Assembly: GCA_022578605.1 (NCBI GenBank)
Contig: MU394065.1
Location: 682,001-746,000 of the forward strand
Direction of reading: 5' to 3'
DNA length: 64,000 bases
Origin: Camillea tinctor
Lineage: Eukaryota > Ascomycota > Sordariomycetes > Xylariales > Xylariaceae
Positions 1-12,067 of the stretch are shown here, piece after piece. Made by a program: the position numbers and the translations under genes. Position 1 is the stretch's first letter. Every line of letters starts with the position of its first letter. The notes beneath the pieces were generated by a model. It was not told the DNA's origin. It worked only from the letters and a program-made list of their open reading frames with translations, and searched no databases.

Positions 1-350
1 NNNNNNNNNNNNNNNNNNNNNNNNNNNNNNNNNNNNNNNNNNNNNNNNNNNNNNNNNNNNNNNNNNNNNNNNNNNNNNNNNNNNNNNNNNNNNNNNNNNN
101 NNNNNNNNNNNNNNNNNNNNNNNNNNNNNNNNNNNNNNNNNNNNNNNNNNNNNNNNNNNNNNNNNNNNNNNNNNNNNNNNNNNNNNNNNNNNNNNNNNNN
201 NNNNNNNNNNNNNNNNNNNNNNNNNNNNNNNNNNNNNNNNNNNNNNNNNNNNNNNNNNNNNNNNNNNNNNNNNNNNNNNNNNNNNNNNNNNNNNNNNNNN
301 NNNNNNNNNNNNNNNNNNNNNNNNNNNNNNNNNNNNNNNNNNNNNNNNNN
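1..350. other. Assembly gap (run of N)
   Basis: All 350 positions are N. The gap is followed directly by a T-rich homopolymer tract, so the break probably reflects a region that could not be assembled. Nothing biological can be read here. Confidence 0.99.
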
Positions 351-376
351 TTTTTTTTTTATTTTTTTAAAAAAAA

Positions 377-456
<80 letters not shown>

Positions 457-460
457 CTTT

Positions 461-502
<42 letters not shown>
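351..502. repeat. Poly-T low-complexity tract at gap edge
   Basis: About 150 bases of almost pure T, interrupted by a short A-run (369-380) and a few single bases. Its position against the N block suggests that much of it is a sequencing or assembly product rather than true length. The reverse-strand reading frame through it is a poly-lysine artefact. Confidence 0.9.
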
Positions 503-503
<1 letters not shown>

Positions 504-780
504 GGTAGAGGGGGGATAGGTTTGCCAGCCTTATCTATCTGGGCACTCAAGCAGGCTGTGAGTGTAAGTTGAGAGGGTGGAAGAAGAAAGGATATTAAAG
601 GGTGATGGGCTGAAGAAGTTAAACATATCCTCTCCAGCTCAGGTTGGGATGTGACTGGATCTAAAGAGAAAAAACAAGCATAGTAGACCTAAGGTTGATT
701 TACGGAGAAGACAACCCTGGATACAGAATATTCTTAACTTAGGTAAGGCGGTTGTTGTAACGGCGATGTTCGAGGAGAAC

Positions 781-1328
781 GAGTATACACATGACCAGGA
801 GGTCAAATTTTCTGACCAGGGGGTCAAAAAGCTTAGACCATCACTTTTTGGCCAGGGGGTCTGATTTTTTGACCCCCTCCTCAGTTGAGCCAACGTTGAC
901 CAGTTAAGCCAACGTTGACCTTACGTTTAAGTATTATATTAACGCATACTTAATATAAAGCCTATAAAGTATTTATTACTGCTATATTAATATATTAAGT
1001 CGGCGTAAAGTTAGCGTAAGGTCAGCGTAGGCTTTATAACCCTACGTTAAGCCTACGTTAAGCATACGTTAAACATAGGTTTATAAGTATTATATATTAT
1101 TATAATCGTTTATAATTACCGACTATAACTATATATGCTAACGTTTTTAATTGCTATCTTTTTACCAACTAAACTAAACGTAAAGAGATGTCTTTTTGGT
1201 TTTAAGGTCTCAACGTTAGCTTAACTGAGGAGGGGGTCAAAAAATTTGACCCCATGGTCAAAAAGTGATGGTCCAAGCTTTTTGACCCCCTGGTCAGAAA
1301 ATTTGACCCCCTGGTCATCGTATCCCTC
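781..1328. mobile_element. Non-autonomous TIR element, MULE-like, with 10-bp target duplication
   Basis: An AT-rich core of roughly 310 bp is bounded by long inverted repeats of about 110-120 bp. The left arm (about 781-900) matches the reverse complement of the right arm (about 1208-1328) at most positions, including the blocks TGACCAGG, AAAGCTT and TTTTTTGACCCCCTCCTCA. Both ends begin with GAG. The same 10-mer CGAGGAGAAC lies immediately outside each end (771-780 and 1329-1338), as expected for a target-site duplication. Long TIRs plus a 9-11 bp duplication are typical of Mutator-like elements. No transposase frame is present, so it would be a MITE-type passenger. Each arm also holds smaller internal GGTC/GACC inverted repeats. 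Confidence 0.75.
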
Positions 1329-1338
1329 CGAGGAGAAC

Positions 1339-2245
1339 CACTATCTGGACGGAAAAGGTTGACTTGCCAATTTAGGGGGGAGCCAAGCCGATTGATTGGA
1401 CCAAAGACCCGGGGATGCCGGGGCTGGCCGCTAAACTGGGCTCGAATGGGCTCGACTGGGCCTTGACTTGGACAAGGTTGGACAAGGTTAGACAATTATA
1501 GAACCCTTAAGCCCCATAAAAACCCTCCCTTTAGCCCCACTTGCATATTACCTTGAAACGAAACGTGCCAAGGCCAGCTGGCTAGGGGTTTTAGCACTTT
1601 AGGCTAGGTTAGGTACTTAGTAAGTTGGCCCGGGCTTGACAGAATACTGGTTCGGAACTTGAAAGTGACTTTTGGGATGGGGATCCTTTTTTTTCCCACC
1701 TGACAGGTTTGGTTATGACTTGTGCAAAGACTCGGTTTTTTTCTTCTTCTCTTTTCTCCCTTTCCCATTTCATCCTTCCGGCGATCTCGCCATTTAGCCT
1801 CACCTGCACGCCACGTTTACGTGCCACGTCCCCTCCAACCAGAGAAAAAGAAAGGAAAAGAAAAAAGACATAGAAAGACGAAGAGAGAAAAAAAAAGAAT
1901 ACATAACAAAAAGACCTCTGAATCACACATTCATCCAAACCCAACTAAAAGGAGGGAATACTAAAATTGTCAATACCCGCCCTTCTAGTACCCTTCTAAA
2001 TTTACCTAATAGCGTCTTGTACCAACATCGTCATTGTTATATAAGAAAAACCTTAACCTGCAGAAAGCTGAACACACAAACCCAAACCTTAACCAGTCAA
2101 TCTAGTCCAATCTGATCCTTTCTTCTAATCCTCCCTCTAATCCCTTCCTATTATTAACACCGACAGCCTTTTTTCTGTACACAGGAACACACACACACAC
2201 ACACACAAACAACCCGGACAACTTGAACATACACACGCGACCAAC
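1339..2245. other. Spacer and presumed promoter/leader of the glutamine amidotransferase gene
   Basis: No convincing gene. It holds short imperfect tandem words near 1436-1490 (GGGCTCGA and TTGGACAAGG units), a pyrimidine-rich tract near 1730-1790 and an (AC)n microsatellite at 2187-2207, about 40 bp before the start codon at 2246. Confidence 0.6.
2187..2207. repeat. (AC)n microsatellite in 5' leader
   Basis: About ten AC dinucleotides lie just upstream of the amidotransferase start, probably within its 5' untranslated region. Confidence 0.85.
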
Positions 2246-3982
2246 ATGTGTCGCTTTCTAGTATGCTTCCTTCTCCTATTCTGCTCCGAACATCGGTCTT
2301 GTGATAGCGATTCAAAGTTACTAAACTAACCATTACTACTTCTACTTCCCTTTTGCCACAGGTTTATCAAGGGAGCGACGAGATTCTTCTCTCGAAACTT
2401 ATTCTCGACCCGACCCACTCCATTCTCAAGCAATCCTTTGACTCACGATTGCGACTCGTACGTTTTCCCTTAGTAACAGCACCACCATCGTCATCATCAC
2501 TACCGGCGCACTAATCTAACTTTCATCCCCCCCCTTTTTTTACTATAGGATACGCGACGTGGTCAGAATAATGCCGATGGCTTCGGTATCGGATTCTACA
2601 CCGATGCAAAACTCGGTGCTGCGCCCTGCCTGTTCACCTCGACCATCCCGGCCTGGAATTGCACCAACCTCCAGCGCATAGCTTCCAAGACGGCATCGAA
2701 ACTAGTTTTTGCCCATGTTCGAGCTACTACCGAAGGATCGCTAAGTGAAGACAACTGCCACCCCTTTTGCCATGGCAGCTTGATGTGGATGCACAATGGT
2801 GGTCTGGGTGGATGGAAGCACATCAAGAGAAAGTTGGGCGAGAGACTGCACGATAAATGGTACCTAAATGTCCAGGGCGGGACCGACAGCGAATGGGCCT
2901 TTGCTTTGTTTCTCGACCGTCTAGAACGCCTAGGGGTTGATCCCAGCTCACAGCCCAAGAAAGGCTTCAGCCCTACCATGCTCCGCCGAGCCCTGCTGCA
3001 AACCATCGAGGTAATCAACGAGCTTACCATGTCCATTCCCGAAAGCATTGTTCAGAGCGAGGAGGTCGATACTCGAAGTCTACTCAACTTTGCGGTCACC
3101 GATGGCCACAGCATCATCTGCACGCGATACGTGAGCAGCAAGACGGACGAGGCTGCTAGCTTGTATTTCTCCTCCGGCACTCAGTGGGAAACCAAGCCGT
3201 CTTCTGGCAACAACCGGGACTATCAGATGGAGCGACGGGACAAGGGCGCCGATATCGTGCTCGTTGCTAGCGAGCCATTGACTTTCGAACGAGGTACCAT
3301 TGAACTCTGAATTAACTCTGCGCGACGGTTGCGTTGTTAACTAACTTTTGCTGCAGAGAATTGGGTTAACGTCCCCACGAACTCTATCTTGACGATCCAT
3401 GGTCAAACGGTCATGGTCAACCCCATCATTGACAGCTACTCGGATCGCGACCCGTACCACAAGCGCTCTTCGGCCTTCGCTCAGACTAAGGGCTTGACCA
3501 CCAACGAAAAGGCTGCGCCTCCTGTGGCTAGTCCTCTACCCACCCCGAGTTTTGAACCCGAGACCCACAGGCGCATCACCCCTCTAATCCCAGCTGGAAT
3601 TGGGCGGAGCCGGACCCCGGATAACTCGTCTGCGCCTATTCCTGGTAGGGGGCCACGATCAATGTCAGACACAAGTGCCGGTCCCCCACCCGTTCCACTA
3701 TCGACACCACCACCAGTACCTTCAATCCCCTCGGATCTCCGCACTGTTACCGACCCGCCTATTCAACGCGCTACTTTGGCTGTCAGGCTTCCTGTCCCTA
3801 CTCAAGGCAATATCAAGAAGAAGCGGCGTTCGCTCACTGTCGGCGAACTGCCTCATCCTGCTGACCACATGGATTCGGATGTTTCTTCGATACCCACACC
3901 GCCTAGTCCTGTCTTTACATCGAGACCAACCGACCTCATCACTTCAGAGAAGGCAGCTCGAGTGCTAGGCATGGCTCTCTAG
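2246..3982 (+). CDS. DUG3: Class II glutamine amidotransferase, Dug3-like (glutathione degradation complex)
   Basis: Four exons: 2246-2260, 2362-2457, 2549-3293 and 3357-3982, giving 493 residues with all phases closing. The protein starts MCRFLVYQG, so Cys2 becomes the N-terminal nucleophile of an Ntn-type (class II) amidotransferase once Met is removed. Family marks follow: QSFDSRLR (about 30-37), NADGFGIGFY (45-54), FAHVRATT and a CHPF...MWMHNGG block. The first exon encodes only five residues but carries the catalytic Cys, which fixes the start. In yeast, Dug3 acts with Dug2 in cytosolic, gamma-glutamyl-transferase-independent cleavage of glutathione; that role is inferred here from homology. 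The last ~150 residues are a Pro/Ser-rich, probably disordered tail beyond the catalytic core. No Dug2 or Dug1 gene lies nearby. Confidence 0.85.
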
Positions 3983-6525
3983 AAAGGCGTGTTACTCTAT
4001 GGATTGGTAGAGACCAATCATTCAACGCTCGAGTTGTTGATCTTAATGCTACAGGTCTATTGGCCGAAAAGGGAACGGAAAACAACAACACCAAGGTTAG
4101 AAAAAAAAGAGCAAAATATTAATGAATAGACTGGCATCAAAGCGGCTCCGGTGGAAGAGGAAGGAATGGCATGGCGTTCGAGGGGTTGTGTTTTTGAACT
4201 CAGGGCGGATTTCAAAAAGAGAAATTCACGTATCACACACATATTCTAGGGGAGTTTGTGATGCGTGCTGTTGTTGTCATTGACGGTGTTTCTTTGTCTT
4301 TTACTTCTTGCTGCCCACCTTTTTTCTTACGAGCTCTTACAAACAAAGAAAATGAACTACATTCTACTTTGATAGGTAGCACTTCACCAAGTTCCATTTG
4401 TTCACAATGAACAATGACAAAAATCAGATTTGAAGAATATTGCAGGGTCTTTTGAGGCTGATAGTATATGTGTGACTTGGCAATACAATATAACCAACAG
4501 CCGAATTCAGTGGATAAGCAACCAATGAAAGGGGGAGAAAGGATGCGGTAAGCAGAGAAGCGTTATGGACTTGTAGTAAAAGTACCTTACTAGCTATGCA
4601 GGGAGGAGGTATAACATTGTGAGATGTTCCCCACATTGCTATAACCTACATCTACCTCCGTATAAGCATTAGGATAATAAAATTACCTATGCGGTATCTC
4701 CGAGAAGGAAACGCGATAGGATCTTCTAACTAACCTAGCTACTACCCCCGGTCGCTCTCAACAATGGGTGACCTAACACGGTATTCCCCATCCGCAATAT
4801 GACAAGATAGGGAAGGGGAGGGTAAGGGTATGTGCAAGTAGGGATTATGTAAGATGGTGTTGAGCGTCGGACGCAGACGGGGATAGGGGTGGGATAGGGA
4901 TCAGGGGTCGGGTTGTTTTGGAATGATCCACAGTCCCTAGGTCATCAGTTCCCAATTCCCGGGTTTGGGGGGACTGGGGGGGGGTTCACCGAATGAACAA
5001 TAAAACAATCTAAAAATGAAGTCTGGTGAGGAATAATATAAAGATTGATATGATAACACGTCATGGCAGGTCATTGCTTTCTTCCTCGACGGGTTCGGAA
5101 CGAAAGCACCCTAACCGAAGTAGTTGGGAAGGGAGATGTGATATAATAGGTAGTACATGCATGGATATAGAGGCTTGGGTAGGGCAAAAAAAAAAAAGAA
5201 AAGAAAACGGCTACGTGGAAACGGGTTGCAAAATAACAATAAGGCGATCGCTCGCATTATTCGGCCGGAGTTTAGACAACAGCCCCGAATATCGATGTAG
5301 GTACCTACGCTGTATACCCAAGTACTCACTTACTCAACTTGACATGCTATGTAAGTACCTAGACGCACAGCACCGTACGACGCGCATAGTTTAGTAATAA
5401 GCACCCCATATGCACATAGCTTAGGTAATAATACATAGACGACATGAGAGGTGGGTAGGTAGTAGTGTTAGATAACGGTGGGTTTGACCCAATGGTTATG
5501 TAATATGCGAAGGACCTCATGGACGGGGGGGGAGGTGGATAGGGGTTCGTGGGGATGGGATGGGAATGGTGAGATAAGATCTGATTGATAGATGGTGTGG
5601 TGGGTGAAATGGATGTAGGGGATTCTTAGTGTCGATGGTAGACGGCGTCTAACGTATGTAGGTAAGTATGCATGCAGGTAGGTTGTGTAGGTAGATATGT
5701 AGCATGATGACACAAACCCCGGGTCTGATTGGTTGGGGACCATACGAGGTTTTGGTGATGGCGCGATAGCGCTGCTATGAGTGTCAGCTATGAACGTCAG
5801 CTATGAGGAATCCTGCTTTTCATTCTTGTTTACCCCTCTTCTTACTTTTTCCACTTCCTATCACTGTTTGAGAGAAAGCGAGATGGGGCGTTGTATGATG
5901 CGTGCTGAGTGGTCATGCTTTGCGGAAATGGATAGGGGTTAATAATGATCTGGGTTAAGAGGGGGTGGTATTTGGTGAGGGCTGGTTCATTTGAGGCTTT
6001 TCTTCGATGTTCAAGCAGAAAGGCTGTCTCTAGATAGTGTCATAACTTATAATATCGGGGGCCTTCGATGTTGCTTATTTGAGGGATCTCAGCAAGTAAG
6101 CATTATCAACATAAAGCCCAACGGGGGGAGGGAGGTTGAGTTCTCATGGAAAACTAGAAACGTAATGTTCTCGACTCTACAGGTGTAAATATCATCGAAT
6201 ATAGAATAGGCCACCGTTACAAAGCATACAAAGTTAGCTTCAATTACGTTGACATGCTTCATATGGCCAAAGATACCAAAATTAAATTCTTGTGGTATAG
6301 ATATATATGTAAATCCTCTTCTTGCTCCTATCAACGCTCAACCCCTTATCTTGGACTTTTCAAAGGGGTGGGATAGAGAAGGGGCGCTCCGTGATGATTC
6401 CATGAATTGTGACCATTGCAGTCTCTAATATTCACATAACAAACAGCACCAGTATATATATATACCTATTTCATAAGACCAACTCCGAAAGGGGAAGCCG
6501 GGAGGGAGTAAACCTCCTACATTCT
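3983..6525. other. Intergenic spacer between convergent genes
   Basis: No supportable gene. Frames at 5026-5394 (+) and 5468-5743 (-) are single, poorly composed and unlike any family I recognise. The tract contains G-rich stretches (4970-4990), TAGGTA-rich words (5440-5470, 5655-5700) and a short direct repeat GTCAGCTATGA near 5780-5806. Confidence 0.6.
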
Positions 6526-6544
6526 CCCCCCCCCCCCCCCCCCC
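6526..6544. repeat. 19-nt poly-C run touching a stop codon
   Basis: Nineteen consecutive C (poly-G on the coding strand) directly abut the TAA stop of the GMC oxidoreductase at 6545-6547, so the run would lie at the very start of its 3' untranslated region. Run length is unreliable in sequencing data. Confidence 0.9.
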
Positions 6545-8615
6545 TTACGCAAGCCCATACTCCTTAACCAGCTTCTCCGCGCACGTCACGCCGGTCACGT
6601 ACGCGACGGCCTGGATGTGGCAGCTAGGCAGGATGGGCACGACGCTCATGTCGGCGACGCGCAGGCCCTCGATGCCGAGGACGCGGAAGTCGGCGTCGAC
6701 GACGGCATCGGCGTCCCCGGTCCTGCCCATCTTCGCCGTACCCGTCATGTGCCAGCTGCTCGAGATGGTCTGCCGCCAGTACCCGAGCAGCTCCTCGTCC
6801 GAGTCGCCGGCGGGGCCCGCGATCTGCGCCACCGTGTCGCGCGAGAACTCCTCGTGCCGCACCACTTTGAGCGCTTCCCGCAGCGAGTCGATCGCGACGC
6901 GCCGGTCGAAGGCGTCTCCTAGGACTGCGGTTGGTGGGGAAGAGAAAAGAGAGATCGGGTTAGTTAAAGTTATGGGAATGGGGATGAGTTGTGAAAAGAA
7001 ATTAAAGAAAAAAAAAGGGGGTGGGGGGTTACGGCGGTGGAAGGGAAATGAAAAACTCACAGCACGGATCGAAGCGCAGCGGCGCGTCCGGGTCGGCCGA
7101 CTGCAGTGTGACCTGCCCGCGGGCCTGGGCGTTATAATAGAACACGATAATGCACAGGCAATCGAGGTTCTCGGGGGCGAAGCCGGGCACGAACCAGTGG
7201 ATGGGGAAGTGCGTGGCCATCTCGAAGTGGGGGATCGTGGGCTTGGACAGGTACGCGCGCTCGGCGGGGGGCAGGGCGGCGAACTCGGGCGTGCTCTCGA
7301 GCCCGGGCAGCTTGTACCAGCCGATGCCGAGCTCGCAAGCGAACTTGGACCAGGGCCCCGTCCCGTCTTTGCGCCACTGCGTCAGCGCCGCGTCCATCGC
7401 CGCCTGGTCCCCGTAGAAGCCCGCTCGCGCCGTCGTGCCCGCTTTGCGCGTGTATACTAGCGGGCAGAACATGTGGTCTCGCAGCCCCTGCCCGATCGCC
7501 GGCTGCGCTAGCGCCACCGGGATGTTGTGCTTCTCGAGCTGCTCCTTGGGGCCGATGCCCGAGTGCATCAGGATCTGCGGGGTGTTGAGGGAGCCTGCTG
7601 AGAGGATTATGTCCTTGGATGCGAGATCTAGGGGGAGCGGTGTTCTGTTAGAAAACTCATAAAAAGGTTATTTCCAATGCGCGCGCTTTACATTACACCA
7701 ATATCATCATTGGTGCATTGCACAGGTAGGCTTTCCCCCCCTTCTTATCTTTTTTATTTTATGTTCAACTTCACTTACATTTCTTTCCGTTAGACTCAAC
7801 ACCCACGGCTTTCTTGCCCTCCAGTATGACACGTTGCACAGGCGCATTCGTAACAACGGTCAAGTTCTCGGGTTGTGGTGTTATCAGGTCCTTGGCCGTG
7901 GAGCGGACGCCATTGTAGGCTGAGTTAATGAGGAGGGACGTTCCAAGCGGATTTCCCGAGTTGTGGTCCGGGTTCAGGGGGAATCCGGTTTTGTCCAAGA
8001 TATCTAATAGGGGCGGGAGGTCTGTCTCAAACTCGGCCGCGAACCCGACGTGCAGCGGGCCCGAACTGCCGTGGTCGGACTCCTTGGGAGCAGCGTATTT
8101 GGAGCCAACCGTTGGCGGAAGTTCGCGATGGAAAGTCTCCAAGCTCTTAAACCGGGCTTGGATGGGCTCCCATTTGAAAGCATCGTCGCCCACAATCCTG
8201 GCCCACTCTTCATAGTCGTCCCGGGCGCCCCAGCTATACACGCCGAAATTGATAGCGCTTGATCCTCCGAGGCCCTTACCACGTGAGTAGTCGATCTCGC
8301 GGTTATCACAGTATTCTTGGGGTGCTGTCTTGTAGCCCCAATTCATGTCCTGTTTCTGGAATGTCAACCAACGCTGTCCATCCACACGAAGGTTCTTGTC
8401 TTCATTATTGCCCCCAGCCTCGAGCAGAAGCACCTTGGGCTTCTTGGCTGCATTGGCGAGACCAGCTGCGACGGCACATCCAGCCGGTCCACCTAGAATG
8501 ATACTAGGGTTAATACTTCTGAGCATTTAATGAAATACAAGAACATAGTGGAAGCAGATGAAGGTAGGTTAGATTACTTACTTCCGACAACTATAAAATC
8601 ATAAGTTGAAGCCAT
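6545..8615 (-). CDS. GMC-family FAD-dependent oxidoreductase
   Basis: Four exons on the minus strand: 8615-8582, 8492-7779, 7627-7061 and 6924-6545, giving 564 residues, a usual length for the glucose-methanol-choline family. The FAD-binding GxGxxG loop (G11-S-G-P-A-G16) is split by the first intron. The first GMC signature (GKGLGGSSAINFGVY) and the second (GSLNTPQILMHSGIG) are both intact. The C-terminal catalytic pair is visible as His497 in SSWHMTGTAKMG and His541 in PSCHIQAVAY. There is no signal peptide, so it is probably intracellular, like choline-dehydrogenase-type or pathway-specific members rather than secreted aryl-alcohol oxidases. Substrate cannot be told from sequence. Exons 3 and 4 are much richer in GC than exon 2. 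A TATA-like box sits about 140 bp upstream. Confidence 0.9.
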
Positions 8616-11600
8616 AATGCTTTTCTATATTGTCACCAGTTCCAATGCAGGTTCTATCAGTAAACAACCAGACAAAAGGACAATGCTAGCTTGCGACTCT
8701 ATAAGAGTTGTTCACGATGGGTAGTTTAGATGAGGAAGAGGAGAGTTATAGCGAGCTTATATAGTCGTTGGACATAGTGAGAGCCTACTCGCAAGTATCG
8801 TCCGAATACGGATATCGTAAATCCAAACGTAAAACGCTATAATGCACCAGATATGCTGATCTGCAATGCACATAAGCAATCGTATTCACCCCCCTCATGG
8901 TGTTTATAGACTGGCGATAGGTTTTCATCGCTCCAAGTGTCGGTCTTTAGTGCGCCTAGCAGGGGGCTCTCCTTGTATAGTCAGGATACAAATATGGTCC
9001 CTGATATAAGCCGTTCAAGTGCCTATGAGGCAAAGCTACGAGGATAATGGGTAGGCGGGGCAATAGCTTCTCATGAGGACTACTACTGGTGCTATTGCTA
9101 CTACTACGGTCCCAGGGGTTATGTGGATTACGCAAGTGAGAAATAGTAAATACCGCTAAATAGATCGCAGTCAAAGGTAATAAGTACTAGGTATAGGTAC
9201 ATATGTATCGTTTTAAGTATTCAATCCCGGGGGAGACCCGACCCAAGCCAATGGGTCTAGCCTAGTTAGTGACATCAATTGTCTTCCTCTTTTAGCAAGA
9301 ACAATAAGTACAAGCCGAGGGAGATCAAAGCAAAAGCCTAGAAACCATTTTCCCGAATCAACCTAGGCGAAGGGGCACTAGTCAGATAGCGGCCGGTCAC
9401 GCAGTTCGGCACGTAAGCTGGACCTCCCCCCTAGGAGAGTTACACAACGCCGGCCATGCATGGTAGCCCAGGATGATGGATCTTGTCGAGCCAATGAGGC
9501 AGGTTGACAAAGAACCATCGGTCGAAATCTTAATCATACCATAGCAAAGACCCCTCCTTCAACGAGCCTTGGTGAGGAGATAGTCAAGGTGCAACCTTCC
9601 CTGGCTACCTACCTACATAGTACAGCACATACTGTAATACCCTAGCCATATGCAACTCCTATTTCTACTATATCGTGCGATTTCTTCAACAACGCAACCC
9701 ATTGACGTAGTATCGAGGAATGGGTTGGAGGGTAAGAAGGGAAAAAAAAGAAGAAAAAAGCTGAAGGATTGAATGGAATGGTTTCGGTTCCAGGGGACAT
9801 ATCGTGGGGGTATTATTTATAAGTCGGTAGTATTTGCAGATCGATGCGGCTCTGGACTATACTCTGCATATTTCCTACATACCCTACATGAAGCATGCCA
9901 ATTATATTGTGATGTGGTATGCGCACGAGCATGCCACCTATCATGTCTATTTTAACCTCAAGCAGGCACTCTGCGGCCTATGAGACGAAGCACTGTATTG
10001 AGTTATCAGCCGATCGTGGGGGGGAGGGAGTTTTGCATTATTTCCGATTAACCAATTAGAACAAAGCCGAAAGCAGTATTGTTCCTGGCTATAGCCATTA
10101 TACTTATTATATCAGTGTAGGTTATATTAATCTGTCGATATGTAACATCTATACTGTGCTTCTTATACAAGTGCAAAAAGACGACATCAACACTCAACCC
10201 CCTTGTCTCGTCTAATAATTATTCACTCTACCCATTAGTTTGTCAGCTAGAACCCTTTCCCCCTCTTCTTTGCATCTGTGAGTGTTTACTAAAACTTGGC
10301 TGCAGTGGTGGGACGAGTGGAGGAGTATACATAGCCACACCTCACAAAAATCTCGGCAATTATTTTCTCTATTTTCCCCAGACGCGGAAGTGGTTGATTT
10401 TCAAGGGTCAGAATCCTGAGAGCGGGTAAAAAAGGCCGGGGAAAAAATGCCTTACCCTGCTTCTAGACTAAGAAAACGCTAACGTGAAGGATCTACGCGA
10501 TATCTGATCGGTCAGTTTATAATTGGGGTTTATACTAGGATCTCCGGGTTCCGTACCGGAGTTATAGCACCTCTATTGTAGCTTAGCCTATCTAGTGTGG
10601 TATGTTTTCTGGTGTAAGGCTACTAGAGTGAAATCTGATCACGCTCGCTTGACGACAGGTAAACTTTCTCCATTATGACCGACACATTCATCGGTGTTTA
10701 CCTCATTGGGACGGCCACTCAGCCACTATCTTAGGTTCTCATTCTATAGTCGTATCTACTGATGCCGATGCATACTCCGGTCTTCATATAGATTCCAATA
10801 ATAATGTGTGCCTCCAATGAATCCCGGAATTCCCGGGCAATGAACAGCTCTTATTCTCAGTTCAAGTTAAGCCACACACGCATCTCTGATACTGGTGGCT
10901 CTAAGAATGCCTAGAAATCAGATGTTATCCTATAGATGTATATGTACCAGGTTTTCAGTATGCTATAGAAATCAAACAACTGCCTGGCGCATCAAAGATA
11001 CGCGGCTAGTACCTACATATGTATTGGGTAAGTCAGTACTTAGAGGTCTCGTTGCCTAGCGGCCTAGATATTTAAGGTAGGTTCTACATCCAAGTAGACG
11101 AGCTGACATGTACATGGATCCCTTGCCTTACTAGGTAGCTCTTGCGTAAGATGACTAAGCTATAACAACCTATCGTTACTCTTACATACATCCATAGGTG
11201 TGAGTATAACTAAAGGCATTTACCTCCTTCGCTTGTGTATTCGGACAGTGTTACATTTGCTGCGTTGCGTTGTGCATACCGAAGAAAGCTTGTTACAACA
11301 TCATAGGAAGTCAGCAGGAGTTATGTAATTAATTGGGTTGCTCTCTAAGGGGAACACATGGCTTGATACTCTCTAATTTCATGTATTGCTCGATAGGTAC
11401 CTATTCACGAATACCAATATCACAATTTTAATCCTAGATTCCAAGGGGGGCTATTTAGTATGCTATGGCAGTAACCAATTAGCTTGTATTATGGCATATA
11501 CTTCGTAGTCAGCACTCGATTTGAGTTTCTATTCGAATGAATCCATCTCCTCTCCTCCTTAGACCCTTGTTGCTATAAGGCCCTTGGAGGTAGGGAACGA

Positions 11601-12067
11601 TGCCACGAATTAGAATACTAGTGCATTATAAATCGAGATAACCAAGTGTATTACGCTAAAAACCTTGGTGTTTCTTATTAAGATATGACTAGTAGTAGCT
11701 AAAGAGCGATCTTCCACCCCACCACTAAGACGAGTTATTGAAGTCTCCAACAAACTATGGTATCTAGTAAGTTATGTTAAGGCTGATCTTTTGAGAGAGG
11801 GGTAAAAGAACCCCTCAAAAAAGGGATAGAAATTCATGTATATTTCTATTTTAGCCGAGATTGTTGAACGCCATATAAACTCAGCAAGCGAAAATGAACG
11901 CGAACGCTTTCCTTCTAAGTCCCATCTAAAACCAAAAACGCGCGTGGATATGCTAAAATCTACTTGGGGAAAAAAAAAAAAAGGTCGAAGCAACCAATGG
12001 GCTTCTAAGTCACCGTATTATTACTTCCTCATTCTGATTTTAATTTGGAGGTGACCTTCGCTAAGTT
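8616..12067. other. Gene-free spacer (3.4 kb)
   Basis: Beyond the presumed GMC promoter I see no coding signal: the longest frames are 60-75 codons with no family features. There are scattered CCTAGGTA-like words and a 6-bp-stem hairpin (CTCCGG/CCGGAG) near 10540-10560 that is not a tRNA. Confidence 0.6.
8756..8763 (-). promoter_or_regulatory. TATA-like box upstream of the GMC gene
   Basis: On the minus strand this reads CTATATAAG-like sequence about 140 bp upstream of the start codon at 8615. Spacing suits a core promoter, but no transcript start is visible, so the call rests on motif and position only. Confidence 0.35.

Noticed and set aside
359..550. Poly-lysine frame at the left edge
   Set aside because: Translation of the poly-T tract on the reverse strand.
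10530..10570. Hairpin with GGTTCC-like loop resembling a tRNA T-arm
   Set aside because: Stem is six pairs and no matching acceptor, D or anticodon arm can be placed around it.
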